A stretch of DNA of 64,000 bases from an uncultured Clostridia bacterium (lineage in GTDB: Bacteria > Bacillota > Clostridia > TANB77 > CAG-508): positions 62,001-126,000 of the forward strand of contig CAKPGM010000002.1 of assembly GCA_934154805.1 (NCBI GenBank). The letters run 5' to 3'. Every line of letters begins with the position of its first letter. Within the stretch, counting starts at the first letter, position 1. Shown here one piece after another: positions 28,197-36,025 of this stretch. The translations under genes were made by a program, and so were the position numbers. The notes under the pieces were generated by a model. It had not been told where the DNA came from. It was given only the letters and a program-made list of their open reading frames with translations, and did no database searches.

Positions 28197-28231
28197 TGTT
28201 TATGACTTAAGAGAAAGGAATGAAATAAAAA

Positions 28232-30034
28232 ATGAATAATCAAGATGATTTAAGAAAAACTGTAAGAAACAGTACTGGAAAGAAAAAGAAAAAAAATAAT
28301 AGACCAATAATAATGTTGGCACTAATACTAATAATAGCAATTGCTGTTATAATAAACAATGCTAAAAAGAGTGAAAAAGTATCAGTACAAGAAATAACAA
28401 ATTACAATTATTTTGTAATAACAACAAATGAAAATAAATCAGGAGTCATAAACAAGGAAGGAAAAATAATAATAAATCCGGAATATGATTCTATACAAAT
28501 ACCAAATCCGGAAAAGCCTGTATTTATATGCTTGTATGACTATAATAGCGAAAAAAGAGAGTATTCTTCAAAAGTATTAAATGAAAAATCAGAAGAAATA
28601 TTAAAAAAGTATGATAAAGTACAAGCAATAGCAAACAACAACACATCAGTAAATAATGCTTATCAGACTACAGTACTAAAATATAAAAATGATGATAAAT
28701 ATGGCTTAATAAAAATTAACGGTAAAAAATTAACTTCTGCAATATATGACGAAATAGAAACTCTAGAATATAAAGATGGAGTTTTGAAAGTAAAGCAGGG
28801 AGATAAATACGGAATTGTTGACTTAAATGGCAAAGAGATAATAAAAGCAGAATATAATTCTATTGTTGCAGATGGTTACTATGACAAAGAAACAAAATAT
28901 GAAAAGGCAGGATACATTGTAAACATAAAAACAGATGAAGGATATAGATATGGATATATAAATAGCAAAGGCAAACAAACATTAGACACAACATATACTA
29001 ATCTAAAAAGAGCTACCGATATGGGAGACTCTGCAATTTATATGATTAATTATAAAAATGGAAAAGCAGGAATATTAAAAGATTCTCAAACAATTATAAA
29101 AAATGATTATGAAGATATAGAAATTGATGCAGAAAATCAAATAGCATCTGTACAAAAAAATGGTAAAAAAGGTGTATATGATTTATTAGGTAATATGATT
29201 TTGCCAATACAATATGACGATATAATTTTTGCAGGAAAATGTATTAACGCATCTAAAGATGGAAAGGTACTTGTATTTGACTTAGCAGGAGTAATACAAA
29301 GCGAAAGCCCTTATAGAAGCATAACAAAAGTTGCTAATGGAAAGTATAGTATTACAATAAATAGAGATAATCAATATGGAGTAATAGACAATAATAAAGT
29401 AGAAATAATAGGAAATAAATATTCATATATTGAATACGCATTTGATAATTATTTCGTGGTATCTAAGAATGGAATGTCTGGATTATTGAATTCGGAATCT
29501 AAAGAAATAATACAAATTAATAAAAATGTAGTACAAAATATAAAAGGTACTCAAATAATACAAACAATAGACTCAAAAGCAAAAATAACAGAATTGTATA
29601 ACAAAGATATGCAGAAAGTAGCAACACAATCAGATGCAAGAATTTATATAAAAGACAACTATATAGAATTAGTATCAAAAGATAATATAGAATATTTTGA
29701 TTTTGACGGAAACAAAAAGGATGCAAAAGACTTATTCGATAATAAAATATATGCAAAAGAACAAAATGGAAAATGGGGCTATGTAGATAGAAACGGAAAT
29801 ACAGTTGTAGACTTTAAATATGATATGGCAACAAATTTAAATAAATATGGTTATGGAGCAATAAGATTAAATGACAAATGGGGAGCAATAGACTCGAATG
29901 GAAATATAATAAAAGAACCAATTTATGAACTTTCAGATTATGAGCCAAATTTCATAGGAGAGTATTATGAGGTAAACAATATATATCAAATGTCATATTT
30001 TTCAAATGAAACAAAAATAAAACAAGGAGAGTAG
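28232..30034 (+). CDS. Membrane-anchored WG-repeat protein
   Basis: 600 residues. Short basic N-terminus, membrane segment at about 26-44, then an array of WG repeats across the extracytoplasmic part (units such as KYGLIKINGKKLTSAIYDEI, KYGIVDLNGKEIIKAEYNSI, KWGYVDRNGNTVVDFKYDMA). WG repeats form a beta-propeller-like or extended beta structure of uncertain function. It follows the two-component system by 35 bases and precedes the next gene by two bases, so it is in the same operon and may be a sensor accessory or surface protein. Confidence 0.82.
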   Translation: MNNQDDLRKTVRNSTGKKKKKNNRPIIMLALILIIAIAVIINNAKKSEKVSVQEITNYNYFVITTNENKSGVINKEGKIIINPEYDSIQIPNPEKPVFICLYDYNSEKREYSSKVLNEKSEEILKKYDKVQAIANNNTSVNNAYQTTVLKYKNDDKYGLIKINGKKLTSAIYDEIETLEYKDGVLKVKQGDKYGIVDLNGKEIIKAEYNSIVADGYYDKETKYEKAGYIVNIKTDEGYRYGYINSKGKQTLDTTYTNLKRATDMGDSAIYMINYKNGKAGILKDSQTIIKNDYEDIEIDAENQIASVQKNGKKGVYDLLGNMILPIQYDDIIFAGKCINASKDGKVLVFDLAGVIQSESPYRSITKVANGKYSITINRDNQYGVIDNNKVEIIGNKYSYIEYAFDNYFVVSKNGMSGLLNSESKEIIQINKNVVQNIKGTQIIQTIDSKAKITELYNKDMQKVATQSDARIYIKDNYIELVSKDNIEYFDFDGNKKDAKDLFDNKIYAKEQNGKWGYVDRNGNTVVDFKYDMATNLNKYGYGAIRLNDKWGAIDSNGNIIKEPIYELSDYEPNFIGEYYEVNNIYQMSYFSNETKIKQGE

Positions 30035-30036
30035 AA

Positions 30037-31308
30037 ATGGAATTGGCAGAAAATAAAGTACTAGGATTAGTGAACAAATGTGAAGAAGATGTGGAAGAAC
30101 AGTTTAAAGAAGCGGAAAAAGTGTGCGAATACAATAGCAATAAGGTATTAAAGGCATTTCAAGACAATGGAATATCAGAAGTAGATTTTGGAAGTACAAC
30201 AGGATATGGATATGGAGATATAGGAAGAGAAAAAATAGAAAAAGTATTTGCACAAGTTCTAGGAGCAGAAGATTGCTTAGTAAGAACACAATTTATATCT
30301 GGTACACACGCACTTACAGTTGCATTGTTTGCATTCTTAAGACCAGGAGACACAATGCTTAGTATAAATGGTAAGCCATATGATACGCTAGACGAAGTAA
30401 TAGGAATAACAGAAAATAAAAGCTCATTAAAATCTTTTGGTGTAAATTATGAGCAAATTGAATTAATAGACAACGACTTTGATTATGAAAAAATACAAAA
30501 AAGATTACAAGAGTCAAAAGTAAAATTAATAGAGATTCAAAGATCAAAAGGTTATGCGATAAGAGAAAGCATAACACTTGATAAAGTGGAAAGAGTAATC
30601 AAAGCAATAAGAGAAATAGACCAAGAAGTAATAATTATGATAGACAACTGCTATTGCGAATTTGTAGGAACGAGAGAACCTTTAGAAGTGGGGGCAGATG
30701 TAATAGTAGGCTCATTAATTAAGAATTTAGGTGGAGGAATGGCTCCAAACGGAGCATACATAGCAGGAAGAAAAGATTTAGTAGAACTTGCTGCAGAAAG
30801 ATTAACAGTACCAGGAGAAGGAAGAGAAGTAGGTCCAACCCTTGGTATAAATAGAAAGTTTTTATTAGGGTTATTTCTAGCACCATCTGTAGTAAAATCT
30901 AGTATAAAAACAGCAATATTAACAAGCAAAGTGTTAGAAAAATTGGGATATGAAGTTATGCCAAGATATGATGAAAAAAGAACTGATATTGTACAAACAA
31001 TAAAATTTGGTGACAGAGAAAAATTAATATTATATTGTCAAGGAATCCAAAAAGGTTCACCAATAGATTCAAATGTAGTAGCAGAACCAAGTGATATGCC
31101 TGGATATGATGATCAAGTTATAATGGCATCAGGAAGCTTTACACAAGGATCATCAATAGAGCTGTCTTGTGACGCACCTTTAAGAGAACCATATGTTGCA
31201 TTCCAACAAGGAGCATTAACATATGAATATGGAAAATTAGGATTAATACAAGCGTTAACTTATTGTATAAAAAAAGATGAAAATTTTTTATATAGCAAAT
31301 ATATGTAA
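30037..31308 (+). CDS. Methionine gamma-lyase / aluminium-resistance family PLP enzyme
   Basis: 423-residue fold-type I PLP protein of the YnbB group, annotated in databases as aluminium resistance or methionine gamma-lyase family. Landmarks: FGSTTGYGYGDIGREKIE at about 50, the cofactor region FISGTHALTVALFAFLRPGD (about 88) and the Schiff-base Lys in VGSLIKNLGGGMAPNGAYIAG (about 228). The substrate has not been settled for most members. Follows the WG protein by two bases. Confidence 0.87.
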   Translation: MELAENKVLGLVNKCEEDVEEQFKEAEKVCEYNSNKVLKAFQDNGISEVDFGSTTGYGYGDIGREKIEKVFAQVLGAEDCLVRTQFISGTHALTVALFAFLRPGDTMLSINGKPYDTLDEVIGITENKSSLKSFGVNYEQIELIDNDFDYEKIQKRLQESKVKLIEIQRSKGYAIRESITLDKVERVIKAIREIDQEVIIMIDNCYCEFVGTREPLEVGADVIVGSLIKNLGGGMAPNGAYIAGRKDLVELAAERLTVPGEGREVGPTLGINRKFLLGLFLAPSVVKSSIKTAILTSKVLEKLGYEVMPRYDEKRTDIVQTIKFGDREKLILYCQGIQKGSPIDSNVVAEPSDMPGYDDQVIMASGSFTQGSSIELSCDAPLREPYVAFQQGALTYEYGKLGLIQALTYCIKKDENFLYSKYM

Positions 31309-31325
31309 TAGAAAAGGAGAGAGCA

Positions 31326-32594
31326 GTGAAAATTGCAGTAATAGGTGGAGGGCCAGCCGGAATGATGGCAGCTATATCTGCTAGCCAAAATCAAAATGAA
31401 GTATATCTTTTAGAAAAAAATAGCAAATTAGGCAAAAAGTTACTAATAACAGGAAAAGGCAGATGCAACATTACAAGTGGCCTAGACATTAGTGAATTTA
31501 TAGCCAACATTCCGGGCAATGGAAGCTTTTTATATAGCGCATTTAATAATTACACAAATCAAGATATAATCGAATTTCTAAAAAGAAATGGAGTATCTGT
31601 AAAAGAAGAAAGAGGAAACAGAATATTTCCAACATCAGATAAATCAATAGATGTATTAAATGCTTTTACAAAAGAGCTAAACAAAAAACAGGTAAAAATA
31701 AAGTTTGATACAAAAGTAACAGGAATAGAAACAGAAAACAACAAAGTAAAAGCTGTTATATATATGGACAAAAATAATGAGAGCAAAAAGCTACTAGTAG
31801 ATAAAGTAATTCTTGCAACAGGTGGAAAAACATATTCTGCAACTGGTTCTACAGGAGATGGATATGAGATAGCAAAAAAACTAGGACATACAGTTACATC
31901 AATAAAGCCATCATTAGTTCCATTGACAGCTACAGGAGAATCACTTAATATTTGCAAAGAACTACAAGGATTAAGTCTAAAAAATGTATCAATAAAATTG
32001 GTAAATACCGAAAACAAAAAGACAATATATGAAGACTTTGGAGAAATGTTATTTACACATTTTGGAGTATCGGGTCCAATAATATTAAGCTCATCAGCAC
32101 ACTTATTACGATATAAAAATGTAGACAACTTGTTAGCTCAAAATAAAATACAATTACAAATAGACCTGAAACCGGCACTATCACTAGAAAAACTGGACCT
32201 AAGATTACAAAGAGATTTTGCACAAGAAAAAAACAAAGAGTTTAAAAACAGTTTGAACAATTTATTACCACAAAAATTAATAGCAATCATTGTTAAATTG
32301 TCAGAAATAAAATCAAATAAACAAGTAAATGAAATAACAAAAGAAGAAAGATTAAAACTTGCAAGTTTATTAAAAGAATTAAAAATAAACATATCTGGAT
32401 TTAGACCTCTAGATGAGGGAATAGTAACATCAGGAGGAATAAACATAAAAGAAATAAATCCAAAAACAATGGAATCAAAAATAATAGAAGGATTATATTT
32501 TGCAGGAGAAATAATAGACGTTGATGCTTACACGGGAGGATTTAATTTGCAAATAGCATATTCAACAGGTTATACTGCAGGAAATAATGTGTAA
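31326..32594 (+). CDS. HI0933/YhiN-family FAD-dependent oxidoreductase
   Basis: 422 residues starting with GTG at 31326 after AGGAGAGAGCA. N-terminal FAD-binding Rossmann motif GGGPAGMMAAISA (about 7); the family signature GKGRCNITSG (about 42); a second nucleotide motif ILATGGKTYSATGSTGDGY (about 164); C-terminal GGINIKEINPKTMESK and GEIIDVDAYTGGFNLQIAYSTG, which are diagnostic of this group. The physiological reaction is unknown; some relatives act on tRNA or flavins. Operon with its neighbours. Confidence 0.9.
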   Translation: MKIAVIGGGPAGMMAAISASQNQNEVYLLEKNSKLGKKLLITGKGRCNITSGLDISEFIANIPGNGSFLYSAFNNYTNQDIIEFLKRNGVSVKEERGNRIFPTSDKSIDVLNAFTKELNKKQVKIKFDTKVTGIETENNKVKAVIYMDKNNESKKLLVDKVILATGGKTYSATGSTGDGYEIAKKLGHTVTSIKPSLVPLTATGESLNICKELQGLSLKNVSIKLVNTENKKTIYEDFGEMLFTHFGVSGPIILSSSAHLLRYKNVDNLLAQNKIQLQIDLKPALSLEKLDLRLQRDFAQEKNKEFKNSLNNLLPQKLIAIIVKLSEIKSNKQVNEITKEERLKLASLLKELKINISGFRPLDEGIVTSGGINIKEINPKTMESKIIEGLYFAGEIIDVDAYTGGFNLQIAYSTGYTAGNNV

Positions 32595-32600
32595 ATAATT

Positions 32601-33251
32601 ATGAAAGATATAGTATTTAATACAATAGAAAAAGAAAATTCTGCTGAAATAGTAGAAAAGAAATCTAGATTTATTGCTAATATTTACAATGTTGAAAGTA
32701 AAGAAGAAGCAGAAGAAAAAATTAAACAAATAAAAAAGAAATATTATGATGCAAAACACCACTGTTTTGCATTTAGTATTATAGAAGAAAATGAAATTGC
32801 ACAAAAAAGTAGTGATGATGGAGAGCCATCAGGAACAGCAGGAGCACCAATATTAAACATTATAAAAAGCAATAATTTACAGAATGTGTTAATAGTTGTT
32901 ACCAGATACTTTGGAGGAATCCTTTTAGGAACAGGAGGATTGACCAGAGCTTATTCGGAATCTGCTGGAAAAGTAGTAGAACAATCTGAATTAATACAAA
33001 AAGAACCAGGAATGGAAGTGAATTTAGCAATAGACTATAATGACAACGAAAAATTCAAATATTATTGTCAAAAAAACAATGTTAACATAATTAAAATAGA
33101 GTATGCTGAAAATATATTATATAAAATAGAATTAAATGAAAAAGAATATAAAAAAATAGAAGAAAAAAATAAAACGAATAATAGACAATTAGATTTTAAT
33201 ATAATAAGTATTGAACTAAAATGTCGAAAATATGTGAAAAAAGTAGTATGA
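32601..33251 (+). CDS. YigZ/IMPACT family protein
   Basis: 216 residues. N-terminal IMPACT domain with KKSRFIANIYNV (about 21), the conserved SSDDGEPSGTAGAPIL (about 72) and VVTRYFGGILLGTGGLTRAYS (about 98). C-terminal DUF1949 domain is ferredoxin-like. In eukaryotes IMPACT modulates Gcn2; in bacteria the role is unclear, and a putative proline-dipeptidase label is often propagated without evidence. It lies six bases after the previous gene; a Spo0A-box-like heptamer (33222-33228) is within its 3' end. Confidence 0.88.
   Translation: MKDIVFNTIEKENSAEIVEKKSRFIANIYNVESKEEAEEKIKQIKKKYYDAKHHCFAFSIIEENEIAQKSSDDGEPSGTAGAPILNIIKSNNLQNVLIVVTRYFGGILLGTGGLTRAYSESAGKVVEQSELIQKEPGMEVNLAIDYNDNEKFKYYCQKNNVNIIKIEYAENILYKIELNEKEYKKIEEKNKTNNRQLDFNIISIELKCRKYVKKVV
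33222..33228 (+). promoter_or_regulatory. Possible Spo0A box upstream of spo0A
   Basis: TGTCGAA matches the core of the 0A box. It is 60 bases before the -35 region of spo0A, so it could serve autoregulation. A single 7-mer can occur by chance. Confidence 0.35.
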
Positions 33252-33287
33252 TGTATGATGAAAAATTGGAAAAGTTTCCCAAATCTA

Positions 33288-33316
33288 TTGCAAAAGTAAA
33301 TAAAACCATATATAAT
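33288..33316 (+). promoter_or_regulatory. Promoter of spo0A
   Basis: TTGCAA (33288-33293), 17-base spacer, TATAAT (33311-33316). Confidence 0.55.
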
Positions 33317-33366
33317 ATGAATTGTAAAAAATTTACAGTAGTATTAAGTATAGGGGGAACGAAAGA

Positions 33367-34182
33367 GTGAAAGAAAAGATCACAGTTTTAATCTCAGACG
33401 ATAATGTGGAGTTTGCAAATACGTTATCAAGTTACTTAGAAAAAGATGAGGAGATAGTAATAATCGGAAGAGCGAAAGATGGAGAAGAAGCTCTAGAGAT
33501 GATTAATGCAATGAGACCAGATATTGTTTTACTAGATGTTATTATGCCACATCTAGATGGACTAGGAGTATTAGAAAGATTAAATACAATGAACCTAGAT
33601 CGTCGTCCAATTTGTATAATGCTTTCAGCAGTGGGACAGGACAAAATAACCCAAAAAGCAATATCATTAGGAGCACAATATTATGTTGTAAAACCTTTTG
33701 ATATAGAAGTACTAATACAAAGAATAAAAGAAATAAAATATTATCTACCAAAAGAAAGAGCAACATACATTATAAGAGAACCAAAGACACAATATATTGA
33801 TATACCAAAACAAGAAATGAAAAATGAAGATAGCCTAGAAGCATTAGTAACTAATGTTATTCACGAGGTAGGTGTGCCAGCACACATCAAAGGTTATCAA
33901 TATTTAAGAGAGGCTATAATGTTGGTAGTAAATGACATAGATATTATTAATCAAATAACCAAACAGTTATATCCAGAAATTGCAGAAAAATATCATACAA
34001 CACCAAGTCGTGTAGAACGTGCAATTCGTCACGCAATAGAAGTTGCATGGGGAAGAGGAGAAACTGCTGCAGTAGAAAACATATTTGGTTATACTGTTTC
34101 TGCTAGCAAAGGCAAACCAACAAACAGTGAATTTATAGCAATGATAGCTGACAAATTAAGATTAGAAATAAAAACTGCATAA
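33367..34182 (+). CDS. spo0A: Sporulation master regulator Spo0A
   Basis: 271 residues, the usual Spo0A length, starting with GTG after GGGGGAACGAAAGA. Receiver domain 1-125: acidic residues ISDDN, phospho-accepting Asp in [13 protein letters not shown] (about 58), and Lys in VVKPFDIE. The C-terminal effector domain is unmistakable: the recognition helix [20 protein letters not shown] (about 216) is nearly invariant among spore formers. Phosphorylated Spo0A commits the cell to sporulation. It lies in isolation, followed by a hairpin and then the probable toxin-antitoxin locus. Confidence 0.97.
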   Translation: MKEKITVLISDDNVEFANTLSSYLEKDEEIVIIGRAKDGEEALEMINAMRPDIVLLDVIMPHLDGLGVLERLNTMNLDRRPICIMLSAVGQDKITQKAISLGAQYYVVKPFDIEVLIQRIKEIKYYLPKERATYIIREPKTQYIDIPKQEMKNEDSLEALVTNVIHEVGVPAHIKGYQYLREAIMLVVNDIDIINQITKQLYPEIAEKYHTTPSRVERAIRHAIEVAWGRGETAAVENIFGYTVSASKGKPTNSEFIAMIADKLRLEIKTA

Positions 34183-34188
34183 AAAAAT

Positions 34189-34213
34189 ACCTCACAAGCA
34201 AAACTTGTGAGGT
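34189..34213 (+). terminator. Hairpin after spo0A
   Basis: ACCTCACAAG / CTTGTGAGGT, perfect 10-bp stem, 5-base loop, but only GATTTAT afterwards. Confidence 0.65.
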
Positions 34214-34262
34214 GATTTATGTATATGATAAAGTAATATTTATATTGCAAAAGCTCGAAAAA

Positions 34263-34269
34263 TGTCGAA
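34263..34269 (+). promoter_or_regulatory. Possible Spo0A box upstream of the toxin promoter
   Basis: TGTCGAA at 34263-34269, with the near match CTCGAAA starting at 34254 just before it. Together they have the tandem, roughly ten-base spacing of genuine 0A sites, about 30-45 bases upstream of the toxin -35 box. Confidence 0.4.
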
Positions 34270-34298
34270 AAGTTGCAAAAATAAATTTGTTTAATTAC

Positions 34299-34327
34299 TA
34301 GACAAATAAGTTAAAATATACTATACT
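34299..34327 (+). promoter_or_regulatory. Promoter of the toxin mRNA
   Basis: TAGACA (34299-34304), 17-base spacer, TATACT (34322-34327); transcription would start near 34334. Confidence 0.65.
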
Positions 34328-34364
34328 GGAAATATAGAAAATGAGAATAAGCAGATGTGGTTTG

Positions 34365-34379
34365 CCTCCAACAAGGAGG
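34365..34379 (+). promoter_or_regulatory. Hairpin sequestering the toxin ribosome binding site
   Basis: CCTCC-AACAA-GGAGG: the Shine-Dalgarno sequence AGGAGG (34374-34379) is the 3' arm of a short stem-loop, with outer GCC/GGC bases able to extend it. Confidence 0.75.
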
Positions 34380-34387
34380 TGAGGCTT

Positions 34388-34510
34388 ATGGTAGAAATAC
34401 AGGCATTAATCGCAACAATATACATATTATATTATTCATTAATTGGAGTAACTATCATAGCAATTGCCTTTATTATAGCATTAGCAGTAATTCTGAGCAA
34501 GAGCGAATAA
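34388..34510 (+). CDS. Probable type I toxin: 40-residue hydrophobic peptide
   Basis: ATG at 34388 eight bases after AGGAGG; TAA at 34508-34510. The peptide starts MVEIQALIATIYILYYS, has one long hydrophobic helix (residues about 6-36) rich in Ile, Ala and Leu, and ends in the charged tail SKSE. Size, single helix and charged tail match the TxpA/BsrG/holin-like toxin class that acts at the membrane. Support comes mostly from context: a sequestered ribosome site, a convergent perfect antisense promoter, an antisense terminator at the 3' side and repeats joining both ends. Placed between spo0A and spoIIID. Confidence 0.75.
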   Translation: MVEIQALIATIYILYYSLIGVTIIAIAFIIALAVILSKSE

Positions 34511-34516
34511 ACCAAT

Positions 34517-34601
34517 AAAAAAACACATCTGTTAACTTTGACGAGTCAGATGTGTTAAAACATTTTACTTGGCAAACCACGTTTGTGGTTTCTCATTTTC
34601 T
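34517..34601 (-). ncRNA. Putative antisense RNA antitoxin
   Basis: Predicted from a minus-strand promoter at 34608-34636 and a minus-strand terminator at 34522-34556 (CAGATGTGTT stem then seven Ts). The RNA would be about 85 nt, starting AGAAAATGAGAAACCAC, and would be fully complementary to the 3' untranslated part of the toxin mRNA if that transcript reads beyond 34557. This is the arrangement of RatA against txpA. Not proven without RNA data. Confidence 0.65.
34522..34556 (-). terminator. Terminator of the antisense RNA
   Basis: AACACATCTG (34522-34531) pairs with CAGATGTGTT (34547-34556). On the minus strand it is followed by a run of seven Ts (As at 34517-34523 on the plus strand). Confidence 0.8.
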
Positions 34602-34607
34602 ATTTCT

Positions 34608-34636
34608 ATTATACACGCATAAGTAAACTTTGTCAA
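34608..34636 (-). promoter_or_regulatory. Perfect antisense promoter
   Basis: On the minus strand TTGACA (34636-34631), exactly 17 bases, TATAAT (34613-34608). Both hexamers are perfect consensus, stronger than the toxin's own promoter. Confidence 0.85.
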
Positions 34637-34650
34637 TCATTTAGAAAATT

Positions 34651-34905
34651 TTATACATGATGACTATACTTTAATTTTGTCGCTTGACCCCCTCTAATAT
34701 GTCTTTCTGCTTTGTTTTCGTCTAAGATAATTCTGACCTCGGAAGCGAGAGCGGGATTTATTTTTAATAATCGTTCACTAACATCTTTGTGCACTGTTGA
34801 TTTAGAAATTCCGTATCTTTTAGCTGCACCTCTAACCGTATCTTTTGAATCTATAATATATTGAGCTAATTTTACAGCTCGTTCTTCAATTGAAACTCCA
34901 ATCAT
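34651..34905 (-). CDS. spoIIID: Sporulation transcription factor SpoIIID
   Basis: 84 residues from the ATG at 34905, eight bases after GGGGG; the frame extends further upstream without a better start. The helix-turn-helix reads TVRGAAKRYGISKSTVHKDV (about 24-43), followed by RLLKINP and the highly conserved RHIRGGQATKLKY tail. SpoIIID is a DNA-binding regulator of the mother-cell programme under sigma-E. Its terminus abuts the antisense promoter of the toxin-antitoxin locus. Confidence 0.95.
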   Translation of the reverse strand: MIGVSIEERAVKLAQYIIDSKDTVRGAAKRYGISKSTVHKDVSERLLKINPALASEVRIILDENKAERHIRGGQATKLKYSHHV

Positions 34906-34986
34906 AAAGAAAACCCCCATATGAATACATTTGTTTAATTGTATTCGCAATAGGGTTGTATTATGAATTTATTTCTACGAACAATA

Positions 34987-35013
34987 ACATTCTACAAAAT
35001 ACGACATATAATG
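34987..35013 (+). promoter_or_regulatory. Possible sigma-K-type promoter of yabG
   Basis: AC (34987-34988), 16 bases, CATATAATG (35005-35013), close to the sigma-K pattern AC-N16-CATANNNTA. YabG is sigma-K controlled in Bacillus. Confidence 0.35.
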
Positions 35014-35029
35014 TAGTAGGTGATATAAG

Positions 35030-35839
35030 ATGAAACTTAGAAAAGGCGATATTGTAGGAAGAAAATCTTATAACAAAGATATTGCATTTGTTATAAATAA
35101 TATAATAAAAAATAATGATGGAGAATTTGCTGTACTAAAAGGACTTATACTGAGAATTGAGGCAGATGCTCCAATTGAGGATTTGGAATTATTAGATAAT
35201 AAGCAAGTAATTCATATAGTCAATAAATTTAATAAAGAATTAGAAAAAAGAAAAAAGAAAGAACTAAAGACAATAAGTCATAATTTAGAGAGAAATAGAG
35301 AAAGATATGGAAGAATACTACACTTAGATGGAGATAAAAAGTATAGCGAGAAATCAGAAAGAGTGTATAAAAGTATGGGACTAGATGTAGTTGTGAAAAA
35401 CATTCCAGAGAGTAAACAACCACAAATGATATATGCATTATTAAGCAAATATAATCCGGATATTTTAATTGTTACAGGACACGATGGAATGATAAAGAAA
35501 GGGCATAATTATAACGACATTTATAACTACAGAAATTCAAAATATTTTATAGAAACAGTAAAGAGAGCTAGAAGATGGGAGTTTGGAGAAAACAAATTAG
35601 CAATATTTGCAGGTGCTTGTCAAAGTTATTATGAAGCAATAATGAAAGCGGGAGCAAATTTTGCGTCATCTCCGGCAAGAATATTAATAGATTTTAAGGA
35701 TCCACTGGTGGTTGCAGAGAAGATTGCAAAGACTGATTCGAACAAATTTGTAACAATAAAAGATATAGAAGATGACCTAAGAGATGGGGAGAAAGGAATA
35801 AATGGAAGTGGTGCTATGGGAAAGAAAAAAAATCCATAA
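35030..35839 (+). CDS. yabG: Sporulation-specific protease YabG
   Basis: 269 residues. YabG processes spore-coat proteins in the mother cell and, in Clostridioides difficile, pre-proteins needed for germination. The N-terminal KLRKGDIVGRKSYNKDI, ILHLDGDKKYSEKSERVYK, the catalytic-type His in IVTGHDGM (about 150) and Cys in IFAGACQSYYEA (about 199), followed by NFASSPARILIDFKDPL, are all conserved in the family. AGGTGAT precedes the ATG. Confidence 0.95.
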   Translation: MKLRKGDIVGRKSYNKDIAFVINNIIKNNDGEFAVLKGLILRIEADAPIEDLELLDNKQVIHIVNKFNKELEKRKKKELKTISHNLERNRERYGRILHLDGDKKYSEKSERVYKSMGLDVVVKNIPESKQPQMIYALLSKYNPDILIVTGHDGMIKKGHNYNDIYNYRNSKYFIETVKRARRWEFGENKLAIFAGACQSYYEAIMKAGANFASSPARILIDFKDPLVVAEKIAKTDSNKFVTIKDIEDDLRDGEKGINGSGAMGKKKNP

Positions 35840-35902
35840 AAACAATGGACAATTATAACTAGTTATGATAAACTTAGTATAAATTAGGAGGATATTGCAC
35901 AA

Positions 35903-36025
35903 ATGAATTTTAATGATTTAGAATCAAGTGAATTGCTAGAGATATACAATAAAATTGAAGCTTTTATAGACTTCTTAAATAAAGAAGTAAAAAACGCTGA
36001 AAAATTAGGAGAAGCAAATGAATAA
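35903..36025 (+). CDS. Small helical protein, 40 residues
   Basis: ATG at 35903 with GGAGGA nine bases upstream; stop at 36023-36025 overlaps the start of the next gene (ATG 36018) by eight bases. The product is a single amphipathic, charged helix (MNFNDLESSELLEIY ... KEVKNAEKLGEANE). The strong ribosome site and the coupling overlap argue for a real gene expressed with the coiled-coil protein, possibly its small partner. No family recognised. Confidence 0.6.
   Translation: MNFNDLESSELLEIYNKIEAFIDFLNKEVKNAEKLGEANE

Larger units (their letters stand above)
34336..34601. repeat. Split inverted repeat enclosing the toxin gene
   Basis: AGAAAATGAGAA (34336-34347) and GTGGTTTGCC (34357-34366) recur inverted as TTCTCATTTTCT (34590-34601) and GGCAAACCAC (34571-34580). 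Each block is at the expected 5' end of one of two convergent transcripts, so sense and antisense RNAs start with nearly the same leader, and the 5' and 3' ends of the sense RNA can pair with each other. Confidence 0.8.

Noticed and set aside
31559..32128. Minus-strand frame of 189 codons
   Set aside because: Antisense to the HI0933-family oxidoreductase, whose motifs are clear; no ribosome site.
34651..34950. Longer SpoIIID start at 34950
   Set aside because: The shorter start at 34905 has a GGGGG ribosome site at proper distance and matches the usual SpoIIID length.
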